The translations under genes were made by a program, and so were the position numbers. A stretch of DNA of 64,000 nucleotides from Prochlorococcus sp. AG-347-K15 (lineage in GTDB: Bacteria; Cyanobacteriota; Cyanobacteriia; PCC-6307; Cyanobiaceae): the NCBI GenBank assembly GCA_003281415.1, contig QCCC01000001.1, forward strand, positions 62,001 to 126,000, in the 5' to 3' direction. The notes below the pieces were generated by a model that saw only the letters and a program-made list of their open reading frames with translations, did no database searches and was not told the DNA's origin. The first letter of the stretch is position 1. Each line of letters starts with the position of its first letter. This document shows, piece after piece, positions 51,392-61,907 of this stretch.

Positions 51392-53281
51392 TTAATTAAC
51401 TAACTTAAATTTCTTAACAATTTTATCTGCCATCTGATCAGGCATAAGTCCTAGTTTTTCTTTACTCTGATCAGGTGAAGCATGATCAACTAAAACATCA
51501 GGAATACCTATTCTGTATACAGGAATGTTTATTTCATTATCGTTAAATAATTCAACTATGGCGGAACCAAATCCACCTATTAAGGTTCCTTCTTCCATAG
51601 TTACAACTTTTTGAATCCTACTTGCTAAAGGCATAATAAGATTTTTATCGAGAGGTTTAACAAATCTTGCATTAACAATGCATGCATTAATGTTCATATT
51701 TTTTAAAATCTTTGAAGTTTCTATTGCTGATGCAACCATTGAACCATAAGCAATAATTAAAATATCTTCTCCTTCTTCAAGTATTTCAGCTTCTCCAATA
51801 TTCAAAGGTTCCCAACCCTCATCCATTACAGCTACTCCTAAACCAGAACCTCTGGGAATTCTTAGAGCTGTAGGACCCTTATGGTTAATTGAAGTTATTA
51901 ACATTCTCTGTAATTCAGACTCATCTTTTGGAGCCATCAATACAAAATTAGGTATAGATCTCATATAACTAATATCGTACTGACCTTGATGAGTAGGACC
52001 GTCAGCCCCAACTATCCCAGCTCTATCAAGTACAAACGATACAGGTAAATTTTGAATCCCTACATCATGAATTAATTGATCGAAAGCACGTTGGAGAAAA
52101 GTGCTATAAATAGCTACGACAGGTTTAAGACCATCGCACGACATTCCTGCCGCCAGAGTAACTGCATGTTGTTCTGCTATTCCTACATCGATATATTGTT
52201 CCGGAATATTTTTTTGCAATATATCTAAACCAGTACCTGTGGCCATTGCTGCTGTAATACCAACAACTTTACTATCTTGTTCACAAATCTTTAATAAAGT
52301 TTGACCAAATATTTTACTATAACTAACTGGCTTAGGTTTCTTTGATGGAATAGATTTCCCAGTTGTAAGATCAAATGCAGACTGTGCATGATATCCAACC
52401 TGATCGGCTTCTGCATATGGGTAACCCTTCCCTTTTGTTGTGACAACATGGACAAGTACAGGTCTTTTAAGTTTATGGGCAGCGTTAAAAGTCTTAACTA
52501 AATTACCAATATCATGACCATCAATTGGGCCCATATATGTAAATCCAAGTTCTTCAAAAACAGCTCCAACTTTAGGCACAGATAGTCGTCTAACACTTCC
52601 TTTAATATTTTTGAGTTCTTCTGGAATATCCTTGCCAATTAAGGGAATATTTTTAACACTTTCTTGAACACTATCGGACAAAAATTGCAATGGTGGACTT
52701 ACTCTTACCTTATTTAAATATGATGAAAGGGCTCCAACCGGAGGTGAAATAGACATATCATTATCGTTCAATACAACAACTAAAGGGGTATTTGGTAAGT
52801 GACCTGCATGATTTATAGCTTCTAATGCCATTCCTCCAGTTAGTGCTCCATCCCCAATAACAGCGACACATTTATAATTTTCACCTTTTCTATCTCTTGC
52901 TATTGCCATTCCTAAAGCAGCTGAAATAGAAGTACTTGCATGTCCAGCACCAAAATGATCAAATTTACTTTCACTTCTTTTTAGATATCCAGCGACTCCA
53001 TTTTGTTGTCTTAGAGAATCAAATTGACTGAATCTTCCCGTAATTAATTTATGAGGGTAACCTTGATGTCCAACATCCCAAACAACTTTATCAATATCAA
53101 GATCAAGAGTTTGATATAAAGCCAAAGTCAACTCAACTACACCTAATCCAGGACCAAGATGTCCTCCACTAGTAGATACTACTTGAAGATGTCTTTCTCT
53201 AATTTGACAAGCGATTTCTTCTAATTGTGAAACTGTTAAGCCATGAAGTTGATTTGGATGACTTAACTCACTTAAAAGCAT
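51392..53281 (-). CDS. dxs: 1-deoxy-D-xylulose-5-phosphate synthase
   Basis: [49 protein letters not shown]. Confidence 0.98.
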   Translation of the reverse strand: MLLSELSHPNQLHGLTVSQLEEIACQIRERHLQVVSTSGGHLGPGLGVVELTLALYQTLDLDIDKVVWDVGHQGYPHKLITGRFSQFDSLRQQNGVAGYLKRSESKFDHFGAGHASTSISAALGMAIARDRKGENYKCVAVIGDGALTGGMALEAINHAGHLPNTPLVVVLNDNDMSISPPVGALSSYLNKVRVSPPLQFLSDSVQESVKNIPLIGKDIPEELKNIKGSVRRLSVPKVGAVFEELGFTYMGPIDGHDIGNLVKTFNAAHKLKRPVLVHVVTTKGKGYPYAEADQVGYHAQSAFDLTTGKSIPSKKPKPVSYSKIFGQTLLKICEQDSKVVGITAAMATGTGLDILQKNIPEQYIDVGIAEQHAVTLAAGMSCDGLKPVVAIYSTFLQRAFDQLIHDVGIQNLPVSFVLDRAGIVGADGPTHQGQYDISYMRSIPNFVLMAPKDESELQRMLITSINHKGPTALRIPRGSGLGVAVMDEGWEPLNIGEAEILEEGEDILIIAYGSMVASAIETSKILKNMNINACIVNARFVKPLDKNLIMPLASRIQKVVTMEEGTLIGGFGSAIVELFNDNEINIPVYRIGIPDVLVDHASPDQSKEKLGLMPDQMADKIVKKFKLVN

Positions 53282-53397
53282 TTAACAAAAATTGGTATCT
53301 ATATAATCTAAAACGCCGAGGTGCAAAATGAGTATTTTTTTTGAAATAGATCATGTAATGTTTTATTAGATTAATAATTAATGCTAAAAATATATAT

Positions 53398-54939
53398 ATG
53401 AATGATTATTTTGAAAAAATACTTCAAGCTGACGTCTATGAAGTTGCGAAAAAAACGCCACTAGAAAAAGCTCATAATTTAAGTAATACACTTAATAATG
53501 AAGTTTTTCTAAAAAGAGAAGATCTTCAGGATGTATTTTCATTCAAAATAAGGGGTGCATATAACAAAATGAGTAAGCTCACTAACACACAGCTTGCTCA
53601 GGGAGTAATTACTTCAAGTGCTGGCAATCATGCTCAAGGAGTTGCACTTAGTGCCCTTAAGTTAAATTGCCAAGCAACCATATTAATGCCCATTACTACA
53701 CCTGTAGTAAAAGTTAATGCTGTAAAAAATTTAAAAGCAAAAGTAATATTATATGGCGATAACTATGATGAAACTTACAAAGAGGCAATAAGGATTAGCC
53801 AAGAAAGAAATTTATGCTTTATTCATCCCTTTGATGATCCAGATGTAATAGCAGGACAAGGAACTATAGCTATTGAACTTGAACAGCAGCTTAAGGAAAA
53901 ACCTTATGCAATTTATATTGCTGTAGGTGGGGGTGGATTGATATCAGGAATATCCTTATACGTTAAAAAAATATGGCCTGAAGTAAAAATAATTGGTGTA
54001 GAACCAGAAGATGCTGACGCTATGACGAAATCTTTAGAAGAAGACAAAATTGTGGAATTATCTTCTGTCGGTCAATTTGCGGATGGAGTGGCGGTTAAAA
54101 AAATTGGTAAAAATACTTTTGACATTGGTAGAAAATATATAGATAAGATGATTAGAGTTAATACTGATGAAATATGTGCTGCGATAAAAGATGTTTTTGA
54201 GGATACTAGATCAATACTAGAGCCTGCAGGAGCATTATCAATTGCAGGAATGAAAAAAGATATTTTAAATTCGAATCATTCAAATAGAAAAATGGTTGCG
54301 ATTGCATGTGGTGCAAATATGAATTTTGAGAGGCTTAGATTTGTAGCAGAAAGAGCAGAACTTGGAGAGTGTAAGGAAGTAATGATGGCTGTTGAAATTC
54401 CTGAACGTGCAGGGAGTTTAATTGATTTTTGTAAGTTACTTGATAATAGAAATTTAACTGAATTTAGTTATAGGATGTCGAATTCTAAGAATGCACAGAT
54501 ATTTGTAGGAGTAGAAGTCTATGGGTTAAATGATAAAAAAACTCTTTTAAATGTATTTAGAAATTCCGAGTACTCATTTATTGACATAAGTGATGATGAA
54601 TTATCTAAAAATCATCTCAGACACATGGTAGGTGGTAGATTACCAAAGAATTTTAAAGAGATGGATAATAGAAACTTTGTTGAGCTTTTATACAGATTTG
54701 AGTTTCCTGAAAGGCCTGGCGCATTAATAAACTTCCTAAATAATATGAAATCTAATTGGTCAATAAGCGTATTTCACTACAGGAATTATGGTGCTGATGT
54801 AGGGAAAATTGTCATAGGAGTTTTAATAGATAGAAATGAAATCTTAGATTGGAATAAATTTGTAAGAATTCTAGGCTATAAATTCTGGGATGAAACTCAA
54901 AACGATACATATAAATTATTCCTTGGTGCATCACATTAA
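53398..54939 (+). CDS. ilvA: threonine ammonia-lyase (biosynthetic, two ACT-like domains)
   Basis: KREDLQDVFSFKIRGAYNKM; SAGNHAQGVA; VGGGGLISG. Confidence 0.97.
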   Translation: MNDYFEKILQADVYEVAKKTPLEKAHNLSNTLNNEVFLKREDLQDVFSFKIRGAYNKMSKLTNTQLAQGVITSSAGNHAQGVALSALKLNCQATILMPITTPVVKVNAVKNLKAKVILYGDNYDETYKEAIRISQERNLCFIHPFDDPDVIAGQGTIAIELEQQLKEKPYAIYIAVGGGGLISGISLYVKKIWPEVKIIGVEPEDADAMTKSLEEDKIVELSSVGQFADGVAVKKIGKNTFDIGRKYIDKMIRVNTDEICAAIKDVFEDTRSILEPAGALSIAGMKKDILNSNHSNRKMVAIACGANMNFERLRFVAERAELGECKEVMMAVEIPERAGSLIDFCKLLDNRNLTEFSYRMSNSKNAQIFVGVEVYGLNDKKTLLNVFRNSEYSFIDISDDELSKNHLRHMVGGRLPKNFKEMDNRNFVELLYRFEFPERPGALINFLNNMKSNWSISVFHYRNYGADVGKIVIGVLIDRNEILDWNKFVRILGYKFWDETQNDTYKLFLGASH

Positions 54940-54960
54940 TTTTAAGGTAAATTAGGGAAG

Positions 54961-55506
54961 ATTTCGGTAATAAAAATCAACCAATCTGATCTAAATACAA
55001 CACAAATATCTGATATAGATCTAGTTACTAAAGTTGAAGCTGTTCTTTATTTGAAGGGCAGACCCGTAACAAAAAAGGATCTTTCAGAAATTACTAATGC
55101 TGATATCAACTCAATAAATGATGCAATTAAAGATCTAAAAAATAAATACTCTAATCCCAACTCAGCTATTGAATTAAATGGAGTTAATAACAGTTTTTCT
55201 CTTGAACTAAAATCAAGTCTTAATGAATTCATCGATGATTTACTTCCCTCTGATTTGAAAACATCAGAATTAAGGACATTGGCAACTATTGCAATCAAAA
55301 AAAAGATTCTGCAATCGGATCTTATACTTCTTCGAGGTTCAGGAGCTTATGATCATATTAAAGAATTATTAGAAAAGAAATTTATTGTCAAACGTAAGCA
55401 AAAAGATGGTAGATCATATTGGTTATCATTATCAGAAAAGTTTTTTCAAACTTTTGCTGTAAGTAATGAATATCTCTCAAATTTAGGAAGCAGCAATAAT
55501 AAGTAA
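54961..55506 (+). CDS. scpB: segregation and condensation protein B; start uncertain (non-ATG)
   Basis: LVTKVEAVLYLKGRPVTKKDLSEIT and SDLKTSELRTLATIAIKKKILQSDLILLRGSGAYDHIKELLEKKFI; ORF track starts at TTG 55051 but homologous residues continue upstream. Confidence 0.8.
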   Translation: MSVIKINQSDLNTTQISDIDLVTKVEAVLYLKGRPVTKKDLSEITNADINSINDAIKDLKNKYSNPNSAIELNGVNNSFSLELKSSLNEFIDDLLPSDLKTSELRTLATIAIKKKILQSDLILLRGSGAYDHIKELLEKKFIVKRKQKDGRSYWLSLSEKFFQTFAVSNEYLSNLGSSNNK

Positions 55507-55537
55507 ATGTTAGTATATATTTAATAACGAAAAGATA

Positions 55538-55816
55538 ATGTTATCTGAGATTTTTGCAGTTCTGGGGCAAACTTTATCAATTTATTCTTTCATATTGATA
55601 ATTAGAATTTTACTTACATGGTTTCCAGGCATTGATTGGAGCAATGGTGTTTTATCCGCATTAACTTCCATCACAGATCCTTATTTAAACATTTTTAGGG
55701 GTATTATCCCTCCAATAGGTGGATTTGATATTTCATCTTTATTAGCTTTTTTACTTTTAAATGTTATTCAAAATTTAATTACAAATCTCCAGTATGCAAG
55801 CTTAGGTTATAGCTGA
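55538..55816 (+). CDS. YggT family membrane protein
   Basis: LSIYSFILIIRILLTWFPGIDW...ITDPYLNIFRGIIPPIGGFDISSLLAFLLL. Confidence 0.92.
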   Translation: MLSEIFAVLGQTLSIYSFILIIRILLTWFPGIDWSNGVLSALTSITDPYLNIFRGIIPPIGGFDISSLLAFLLLNVIQNLITNLQYASLGYS

Positions 55817-55818
55817 AT

Positions 55819-56148
55819 TTATCTATCATCTCCAGAACCTTTTATATTCCCTTTAGCGGCTCTTAATTTTAATTTTTCAAGGTTTTGTAAAGCAACATCC
55901 TCTAAATTAAAATTTAATTCTGTACAAAGATTTGATATGTACCACAATACATCTCCTAACTCTTTTTTAATAGCTAATTTTGATTCGTTATCAAATATTC
56001 CATTATTATCTCTTATAACCTTTTTTACTTTTTCTGCCACCTCACCAGCCTCTCCAACTAGACCAAGAGTTGGATAAATATTATTTGAGCCTAAATCTGG
56101 ATATTGTGCCGTTTCTCTAGCTTTTTTCTGATAAGTTTTAAAATCCAT
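55819..56148 (-). CDS. MazG-like nucleotide pyrophosphohydrolase
   Basis: GLVGEAGEVAEKVKKVIRD and KKELGDVLWYISNLCTEL. Confidence 0.92.
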   Translation of the reverse strand: MDFKTYQKKARETAQYPDLGSNNIYPTLGLVGEAGEVAEKVKKVIRDNNGIFDNESKLAIKKELGDVLWYISNLCTELNFNLEDVALQNLEKLKLRAAKGNIKGSGDDR

Positions 56149-56209
56149 GACTTAAATAACTAACTTTGGGTATGGTAAATTTATTTATATCTAGCAATAT
56201 TATCTATAT

Positions 56210-58000
56210 ATGTCGAATATTGATTTAAAAAGAAGAACAAAAATAGTAGCTACTATTGGACCTGCAACTCAATCTGAAGAGATAATTACAGATTTAATTA
56301 AAGCTGGAGTAACAACATTCAGATTAAATTTCTCACATGGAGATCATAAAGATCATGCTGAGAGAATAAAAACCATAAGAGAAGTATCAAAAAAGTTAGA
56401 TATAGATATTGGAATATTACAAGATCTTCAAGGACCTAAAATACGATTAGGGCGCTTTAAAGATGGGCCAGTAAAAGTTAAAAAAGGCGATAAATTCACA
56501 CTGACATCAAATGAAGTCGAATGTACAAATACTATTGCAAATGTAACCTATGACAAACTTTCTGAAGAAGTTAGCGAGGGAAAAAGAATACTTTTAGATG
56601 ATGGGAAAATAGAAATGATTGTAGAAAAAGTTGATACAAAAGCTAATAATTTGGAATGCATGGTAACTGTAGGAGGGGTTCTTTCAAACAATAAAGGTGT
56701 TAATTTTCCAGATGTTCAATTATCAGTAAAAGCATTAACAGAAAAAGATAAACAGGATTTAAAATTCGGTTTATCTGAAGGAGTTGATTGGATAGCACTA
56801 AGTTTCGTAAGAAATCCATCTGATATAAATGAGATAAAAGATTTAATAAACAAAAATGGGCATTCAACTCCTGTTGTCGCAAAAATAGAAAAATTTGAAG
56901 CAATTGATCAGATCGATACAGTATTACCCTTATGTGATGGTGTTATGGTTGCAAGAGGTGATTTGGGAGTAGAAATGCCTGCTGAAGAAGTTCCTCTTTT
57001 ACAAAAAGAATTAATAAGAAAAGCTAATTCATTAGGTATCCCAATAATTACAGCGACCCAAATGCTTGATTCTATGGCTTCTAACCCAAGACCAACTAGG
57101 GCCGAAGTTAGTGATGTTGCAAATGCAATTCTGGATGGTACTGATGCTGTAATGCTTTCAAATGAAACTGCAGTTGGCGATTATCCTGTAGAGGCAGTTG
57201 AAACTATGGCAACTATTGCCAGAAGAATTGAAAGGGATTATCCACTTAAGGCTATTGAAAGCCACTTACCCAGTACGATCCCAAATGCTATTAGTGCAGC
57301 AGTAAGTAATATAGCTAGACAACTTGAGGCAGGAGCTATAATCCCTTTAACAAAATCAGGTTCTACCGCTCGAAATGTAAGTAAGTTCAGACCACCAACA
57401 CCTATCTTGGCAACTACTACAGAGAGAAGTGTAGCGAGAAGATTGCAACTTGTTTGGGGAGTTACTCCAATAGTAGTTAAAAATGATGAAAGAACAGCGA
57501 AAACTTTTAGTTTAGCTATGCAAATCGCTCAAGAGATGGGGATCCTTAATCAAGGAGATTTAGTAGTACAAACCGCAGGGACATTAACTGGAATTAGCGG
57601 CTCTACAGATTTGATAAAAGTCGGTTTAGTAAGAAAGATTGTATCAAGAGGGATTTCAATAGGAGAAATCGGTGTTACAGGTAAAGCAAGAATTATTAGA
57701 AATAATCTCGATGTATCATTAATTTGCCCAGGAGAAATATTATTTGTTCCGAAGGAATTAATGAAAAATATTCCACTGAGTAAAAATATTGCCGGTATTG
57801 TTACGAACCAAGATGTAAATGATGTTTATGCTTTGTTTAACAAAAATAATAAAAAGATTTCTACAATTTGTAATTTAGAAAATATGGATAATCATCAAAT
57901 CAGTAATGGCGACCTTATTACACTCCAGCTTAATGAAGGTGTTATATACATGGGACAAATTGAGGATGATGATGCAATAGATAAATATAAATATGTCTAG
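56210..58000 (+). CDS. pyk: pyruvate kinase with C-terminal PEP-utiliser-like domain
   Basis: RRTKIVATIGPATQSEE; VMVARGDLGVEMPAEEVP; MLDSMASNPRPTRAEVSDVANA. Confidence 0.98.
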   Translation: MSNIDLKRRTKIVATIGPATQSEEIITDLIKAGVTTFRLNFSHGDHKDHAERIKTIREVSKKLDIDIGILQDLQGPKIRLGRFKDGPVKVKKGDKFTLTSNEVECTNTIANVTYDKLSEEVSEGKRILLDDGKIEMIVEKVDTKANNLECMVTVGGVLSNNKGVNFPDVQLSVKALTEKDKQDLKFGLSEGVDWIALSFVRNPSDINEIKDLINKNGHSTPVVAKIEKFEAIDQIDTVLPLCDGVMVARGDLGVEMPAEEVPLLQKELIRKANSLGIPIITATQMLDSMASNPRPTRAEVSDVANAILDGTDAVMLSNETAVGDYPVEAVETMATIARRIERDYPLKAIESHLPSTIPNAISAAVSNIARQLEAGAIIPLTKSGSTARNVSKFRPPTPILATTTERSVARRLQLVWGVTPIVVKNDERTAKTFSLAMQIAQEMGILNQGDLVVQTAGTLTGISGSTDLIKVGLVRKIVSRGISIGEIGVTGKARIIRNNLDVSLICPGEILFVPKELMKNIPLSKNIAGIVTNQDVNDVYALFNKNNKKISTICNLENMDNHQISNGDLITLQLNEGVIYMGQIEDDDAIDKYKYV

Positions 58001-59225
58001 GAATATCTCAATAAAAGAAGCCTTAGGCATGGCAACAAAAACTTTAGTTTCGAACAAATTGAGAAGTTCGTTAACAATGCTGGGGATCATTATAGGAAAT
58101 GCTTCAGTTATTACACTTGTTGGACTTGGTAGAGGTGCTCAAACATTAGCAAAAAACCAATTAAGTAATTTAGGTGCCAATGTTTTATTTATTGTTCCCG
58201 GAAATAATGACACAAGAAGAAGAGGTATTTCATTTCCTAAAAACCTAGTTTTAGAAGATGCAGTAGCAATAAGCACTCAAGTACCAACAGTTAAAAAAGT
58301 AGCTCCTCAAATCTCTGCTAACGAAATAGTACAATCAAGTTCCAAAAGTTTAAATATATCAATTGCTGGAGTTACTCCTGAATTTCTTGAAGTAAGAAGC
58401 TTTGAAGTGGATAAGGGGAGATTTTTATCAAAAAGTGATGTTAAAAGTGCAAGAAGTTATGTCGTAATAGGTCCTGATCTTAAAGACGAATTTTTCAAGG
58501 ATAAATCTTCATCACTTGGAAAAAAAATCAGAATTAAAGACCATACTTATGAAATTATCGGAATATTAAAACCAAAAGGTGCTGTATTTGGAAGTAATCA
58601 AGACAAGAATGCTTATATTCCGTTAACCACCATGGTCAATAGGATTACAGGGAAGGACCCGACATATGGAATAAGTTTAAGCTTCATTAGTGTTGAAGCG
58701 ATAAATAAAAATGCAACTAGTGCCGCTAAATTTCAGATTACTAACTTATTAAGGCAAAGACATAAAATAATCAGAGATGATGACTTTGCGGTTAGATCAC
58801 AAGAAGATGCACTGAATATAGTAACCAACATAACAAGTGGATTAACATTTTTATTGGCCGGTATTGGGGCAGTATCTTTGGTGGTTGGAGGCATAGGAAT
58901 CATGAATATTATGCTCGTTTCTGTAAGCGAAAGGACTGAAGAGATTGGACTTAGAAAAGCAATAGGAGCTAAACAGTCAGATATATTAATTCAATTTTTG
59001 ATTGAGGCATTGATTTTATCTACAATTGGAGGATTAATTGGAACAACAACGGGATTATCAGGTGTTTTTCTTTTGTCTCTGATAACACCACTTCCTGCAT
59101 CAGTAGGAATTACAACTACTTTTTCCACCATGATCATTTCAGGATCAATAGGTTTAATCTTTGGCGTTTTACCTGCAAAAAGAGCTTCTAAATTAGATCC
59201 AATTGTTGCATTGAGAAGTTTATAA
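57993..59225 (+). CDS. MacB/FtsX-type ABC transporter permease
   Basis: NKLRSSLTMLGIIIGNASVI; MNIMLVSVSERTEEIGLRKAIGA. Confidence 0.94.
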   Translation: MSRNISIKEALGMATKTLVSNKLRSSLTMLGIIIGNASVITLVGLGRGAQTLAKNQLSNLGANVLFIVPGNNDTRRRGISFPKNLVLEDAVAISTQVPTVKKVAPQISANEIVQSSSKSLNISIAGVTPEFLEVRSFEVDKGRFLSKSDVKSARSYVVIGPDLKDEFFKDKSSSLGKKIRIKDHTYEIIGILKPKGAVFGSNQDKNAYIPLTTMVNRITGKDPTYGISLSFISVEAINKNATSAAKFQITNLLRQRHKIIRDDDFAVRSQEDALNIVTNITSGLTFLLAGIGAVSLVVGGIGIMNIMLVSVSERTEEIGLRKAIGAKQSDILIQFLIEALILSTIGGLIGTTTGLSGVFLLSLITPLPASVGITTTFSTMIISGSIGLIFGVLPAKRASKLDPIVALRSL

Positions 59226-59240
59226 ATATTATTTATAATA

Positions 59241-59810
59241 ATGCTCAGTTTTTATAAATTAATTGAGATACTGGTTAGTCTTCAATCATTAGTAATAACA
59301 TCAATGTTACCTGTTTATATTCCACTACCTTTTATCTATAAATCTAGTAATAACTTTGAGTTACCTATCACATGGCAAATTCCAACCATAATTTTATTAA
59401 CACTTATATTTCATAAAAAAGTTGTTTTCAGAGCATTTTCTTTATATATAATTTTGGGGTTATTTATGCTTCCTATCTTTCATCAAGGAGGTTCATTAGG
59501 TTATTTGCTCACTCCAAACTTTGGTTATTTATTAGGTTCATATCCATTAATCAAAATTATTGATAATTTAAATCATAAAAATAAAATAAACGTTGGAAAC
59601 TTTTTAAAAAACGGATTTATAGCAATAGTTGCTATGCATTTAACTGGAATATTTTACAACTTCATACAAATTATATTTTACAGTCAATTTAATTTATTTT
59701 TATATAATTTAGGTAAGTACTCATTAGGTAAGATAGGATATCATTTTTTAATGCTTTTTCCACTTTTATTACTTATAAAACCAATAAAACGTTTAAAACG
59801 TAGTAAATAA
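59241..59810 (+). CDS. bioY: BioY-family biotin transporter component
   Basis: FRAFSLYIILGLFMLPIFHQGGSLGYLLTPNFGYLLGSYP. Confidence 0.85.
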   Translation: MLSFYKLIEILVSLQSLVITSMLPVYIPLPFIYKSSNNFELPITWQIPTIILLTLIFHKKVVFRAFSLYIILGLFMLPIFHQGGSLGYLLTPNFGYLLGSYPLIKIIDNLNHKNKINVGNFLKNGFIAIVAMHLTGIFYNFIQIIFYSQFNLFLYNLGKYSLGKIGYHFLMLFPLLLLIKPIKRLKRSK

Positions 59811-59814
59811 TGAA

Positions 59815-60273
59815 ATGATTAATAAAATAAAAACAAAATTATATTTTGTATCTTTAAGTGTTTTTATTGTTCTAATAGATCAATTTACAAAATATTTAAT
59901 TTTTTATAATAAAAAATTATTTATTAATAAAGATTTTATTTTATTCAAAATAGACTTTATCAAAAATTACGGAGCAGCATTTAACATATTTAGTGGCAGT
60001 AGAGTTTTTTTATCTTGTATAAGTATTTTTTTTTCAATATTACTTATTTATTTGATATTTAGGAAGAATACATTAAACACATTCGACCTATATTCTTATA
60101 GCTTTATTCTTGGTGGGACTATTGGTAATGGAATAGATAGGATATATAAAGGTTTTGTAGTTGATTTTATAAATTTAAATATTATAAATTTTCCTGTATT
60201 TAATTTAGCTGATATATCTATTAATATTGGTTTCATTTTTTTACTGTATAGCATTTTTAAAAATAGTAGATAA
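59815..60273 (+). CDS. lspA: lipoprotein signal peptidase
   Basis: VLIDQFTKYLIF; GGTIGNGIDRIYKGFVVDFI; FNLADISI. Confidence 0.95.
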   Translation: MINKIKTKLYFVSLSVFIVLIDQFTKYLIFYNKKLFINKDFILFKIDFIKNYGAAFNIFSGSRVFLSCISIFFSILLIYLIFRKNTLNTFDLYSYSFILGGTIGNGIDRIYKGFVVDFINLNIINFPVFNLADISINIGFIFLLYSIFKNSR

Positions 60274-60274
60274 A

Positions 60275-61774
60275 ATGAATTACTTGAAATTAAAGTATAT
60301 AAAGTATGTTGCATTGATATTATTTATATATATTTTATTTTCCATATTTATAAGAATAATAAATATTTATACCCTTTTATTTTTAATAATAATTATTTAT
60401 ACTTTTTATAATATCGATAAAAAATTATTTAAAAAAATAGTTTATAAAACTATATTTAAAAATAAAAAAAATACACTTTCATTTAAAAATAAAATTGGTG
60501 CTGCCAAGATAAGTTTGGATGGAGTCGAGAAAATTAATAATAAAATTAACGATAAAGTAAAAGCTGAATTGTTAAATTATCAAAAAAATAAACTAGAGTA
60601 CCAATTAAAAACAGGAGATTATAAAGTTACTCTTTTTGGAGCAGGTTCCTCTGGAAAAACATCTATTGCAAGATCTTTATTGAAAAATATTGTCGGAGAA
60701 ACTTCAGCAAAAATAGGTACAACAAAGCAAATTAATAGCTATAAAATTCGTATCCCAATCTTAAAAAGAAACATTAATATAGTTGATACTCCTGGTTTAT
60801 TCGAACCATCTAAATTAGGAGAAGAAAGAGAAAAAGTGACAATTGTACAAGCATCAAATTCTGACTTAGTTCTTTTTGTGTTAGATCAGGACATAAATAA
60901 ATACGAAAACTATTTAATTAAAGAGTTACTAAAACTAAGGAAAAAAATAATAATAGTTTTAAATAAATGTGATTTAAGATCTAAAGATGAAAATGACCTT
61001 ATCAAAGAAAATATAATTTCTATAACTGCCGCTAGAAAAAATAAAATTTCAGTTGTTCAAACAATTGCAGTCCCTCAAAAATCTCCCTATATAAAATCAG
61101 ATGCTTTGAATTTAGTTCCAGAGGTAGGAAGATTATATAGAGAAATAATTGAAACGCTCAATAATGATGGTGAAGAGTTATTGGCGGATAATATTCTTTT
61201 TCGCTCAAATAAGTTAGGTATTAAAAGTAAAAATTTCGTACAAGAACAAAGATATTTAATGTCCAATAAAGTTATTAATAAATATATGTGGATAACAGGA
61301 GGAGTAATACTAGTTAACCCATTACCAGCTGTTGATTTTCTTACTACTACCTCAGTAAACCTTCAGATGATTGTGGAATTATCAAAAATATATGAAATAA
61401 AGCTTACAAAAAAAGATGCAAAAGATTTGGCGAATTCATTGCTAAGCGCTTTGGCTAAACAAGGAATACTAAAAGGGGGTCTCGCCATTCTTTCTCCTGC
61501 TTTAGCTACAAGCATGACTAAAATAATATTATCTAAATCTATACAATCAGTTACAGCAGGCTGGTTAATAAGAATTGTAGGACTAAGTTTGATTGAATAT
61601 TTTAAAAATGGTCAAGATTGGGGAGATGGAGGAATTCAAGAAGTAGTAGATAAGATCTATAGAATAAGTAAGAGAGAGGATATATTAAATAATTTCGTAA
61701 AAGAAGCTATTTCAAAAATTGAAATGAAAAAATACTTTAAATCAAATAAAAGTTTGCCTCCATTTACTAATTAA
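60275..61774 (+). CDS. membrane-associated Era-like GTPase with DUF697-type C-terminus
   Basis: GAGSSGKTSIARSLL (G1), VDTPGLFEPS (G3), LNKCDL (G4); C-term MWITGGVILVNPLPAVDFLTTTSVNLQMIVELSKIYE. Confidence 0.9.
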   Translation: MNYLKLKYIKYVALILFIYILFSIFIRIINIYTLLFLIIIIYTFYNIDKKLFKKIVYKTIFKNKKNTLSFKNKIGAAKISLDGVEKINNKINDKVKAELLNYQKNKLEYQLKTGDYKVTLFGAGSSGKTSIARSLLKNIVGETSAKIGTTKQINSYKIRIPILKRNINIVDTPGLFEPSKLGEEREKVTIVQASNSDLVLFVLDQDINKYENYLIKELLKLRKKIIIVLNKCDLRSKDENDLIKENIISITAARKNKISVVQTIAVPQKSPYIKSDALNLVPEVGRLYREIIETLNNDGEELLADNILFRSNKLGIKSKNFVQEQRYLMSNKVINKYMWITGGVILVNPLPAVDFLTTTSVNLQMIVELSKIYEIKLTKKDAKDLANSLLSALAKQGILKGGLAILSPALATSMTKIILSKSIQSVTAGWLIRIVGLSLIEYFKNGQDWGDGGIQEVVDKIYRISKREDILNNFVKEAISKIEMKKYFKSNKSLPPFTN

Positions 61775-61904
61775 AATTGGATAATTGATCATTTAGATAA
61801 GTTCTGAAATCAAAGATAGTTATTAAGAGTAAATAAGCAATACAAATAACTATAGATATAAACCCTGTTACTAATGCAATAATTTTTGGTCTGCCCATAC
61901 TCAT
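61767..61904 (-). CDS. small single-TM protein (45 aa, MSMGRPKIIALVTGFISIVICIAYLLLITIFDFRTYLNDQLSNFN)
   Basis: Hand-translated ORF filling the gap; overlaps the convergent GTPase stop by 8 nt. Confidence 0.6.
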   Translation of the reverse strand: MSMGRPKIIALVTGFISIVICIAYLLLITIFDFRTYLNDQLSNFN

Positions 61905-61907
61905 TAG

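Noticed and set aside
60096-60314. Minus-strand 72-aa ORF over lspA
   Set aside because: Overlaps conserved lspA catalytic residues; low-complexity translation.
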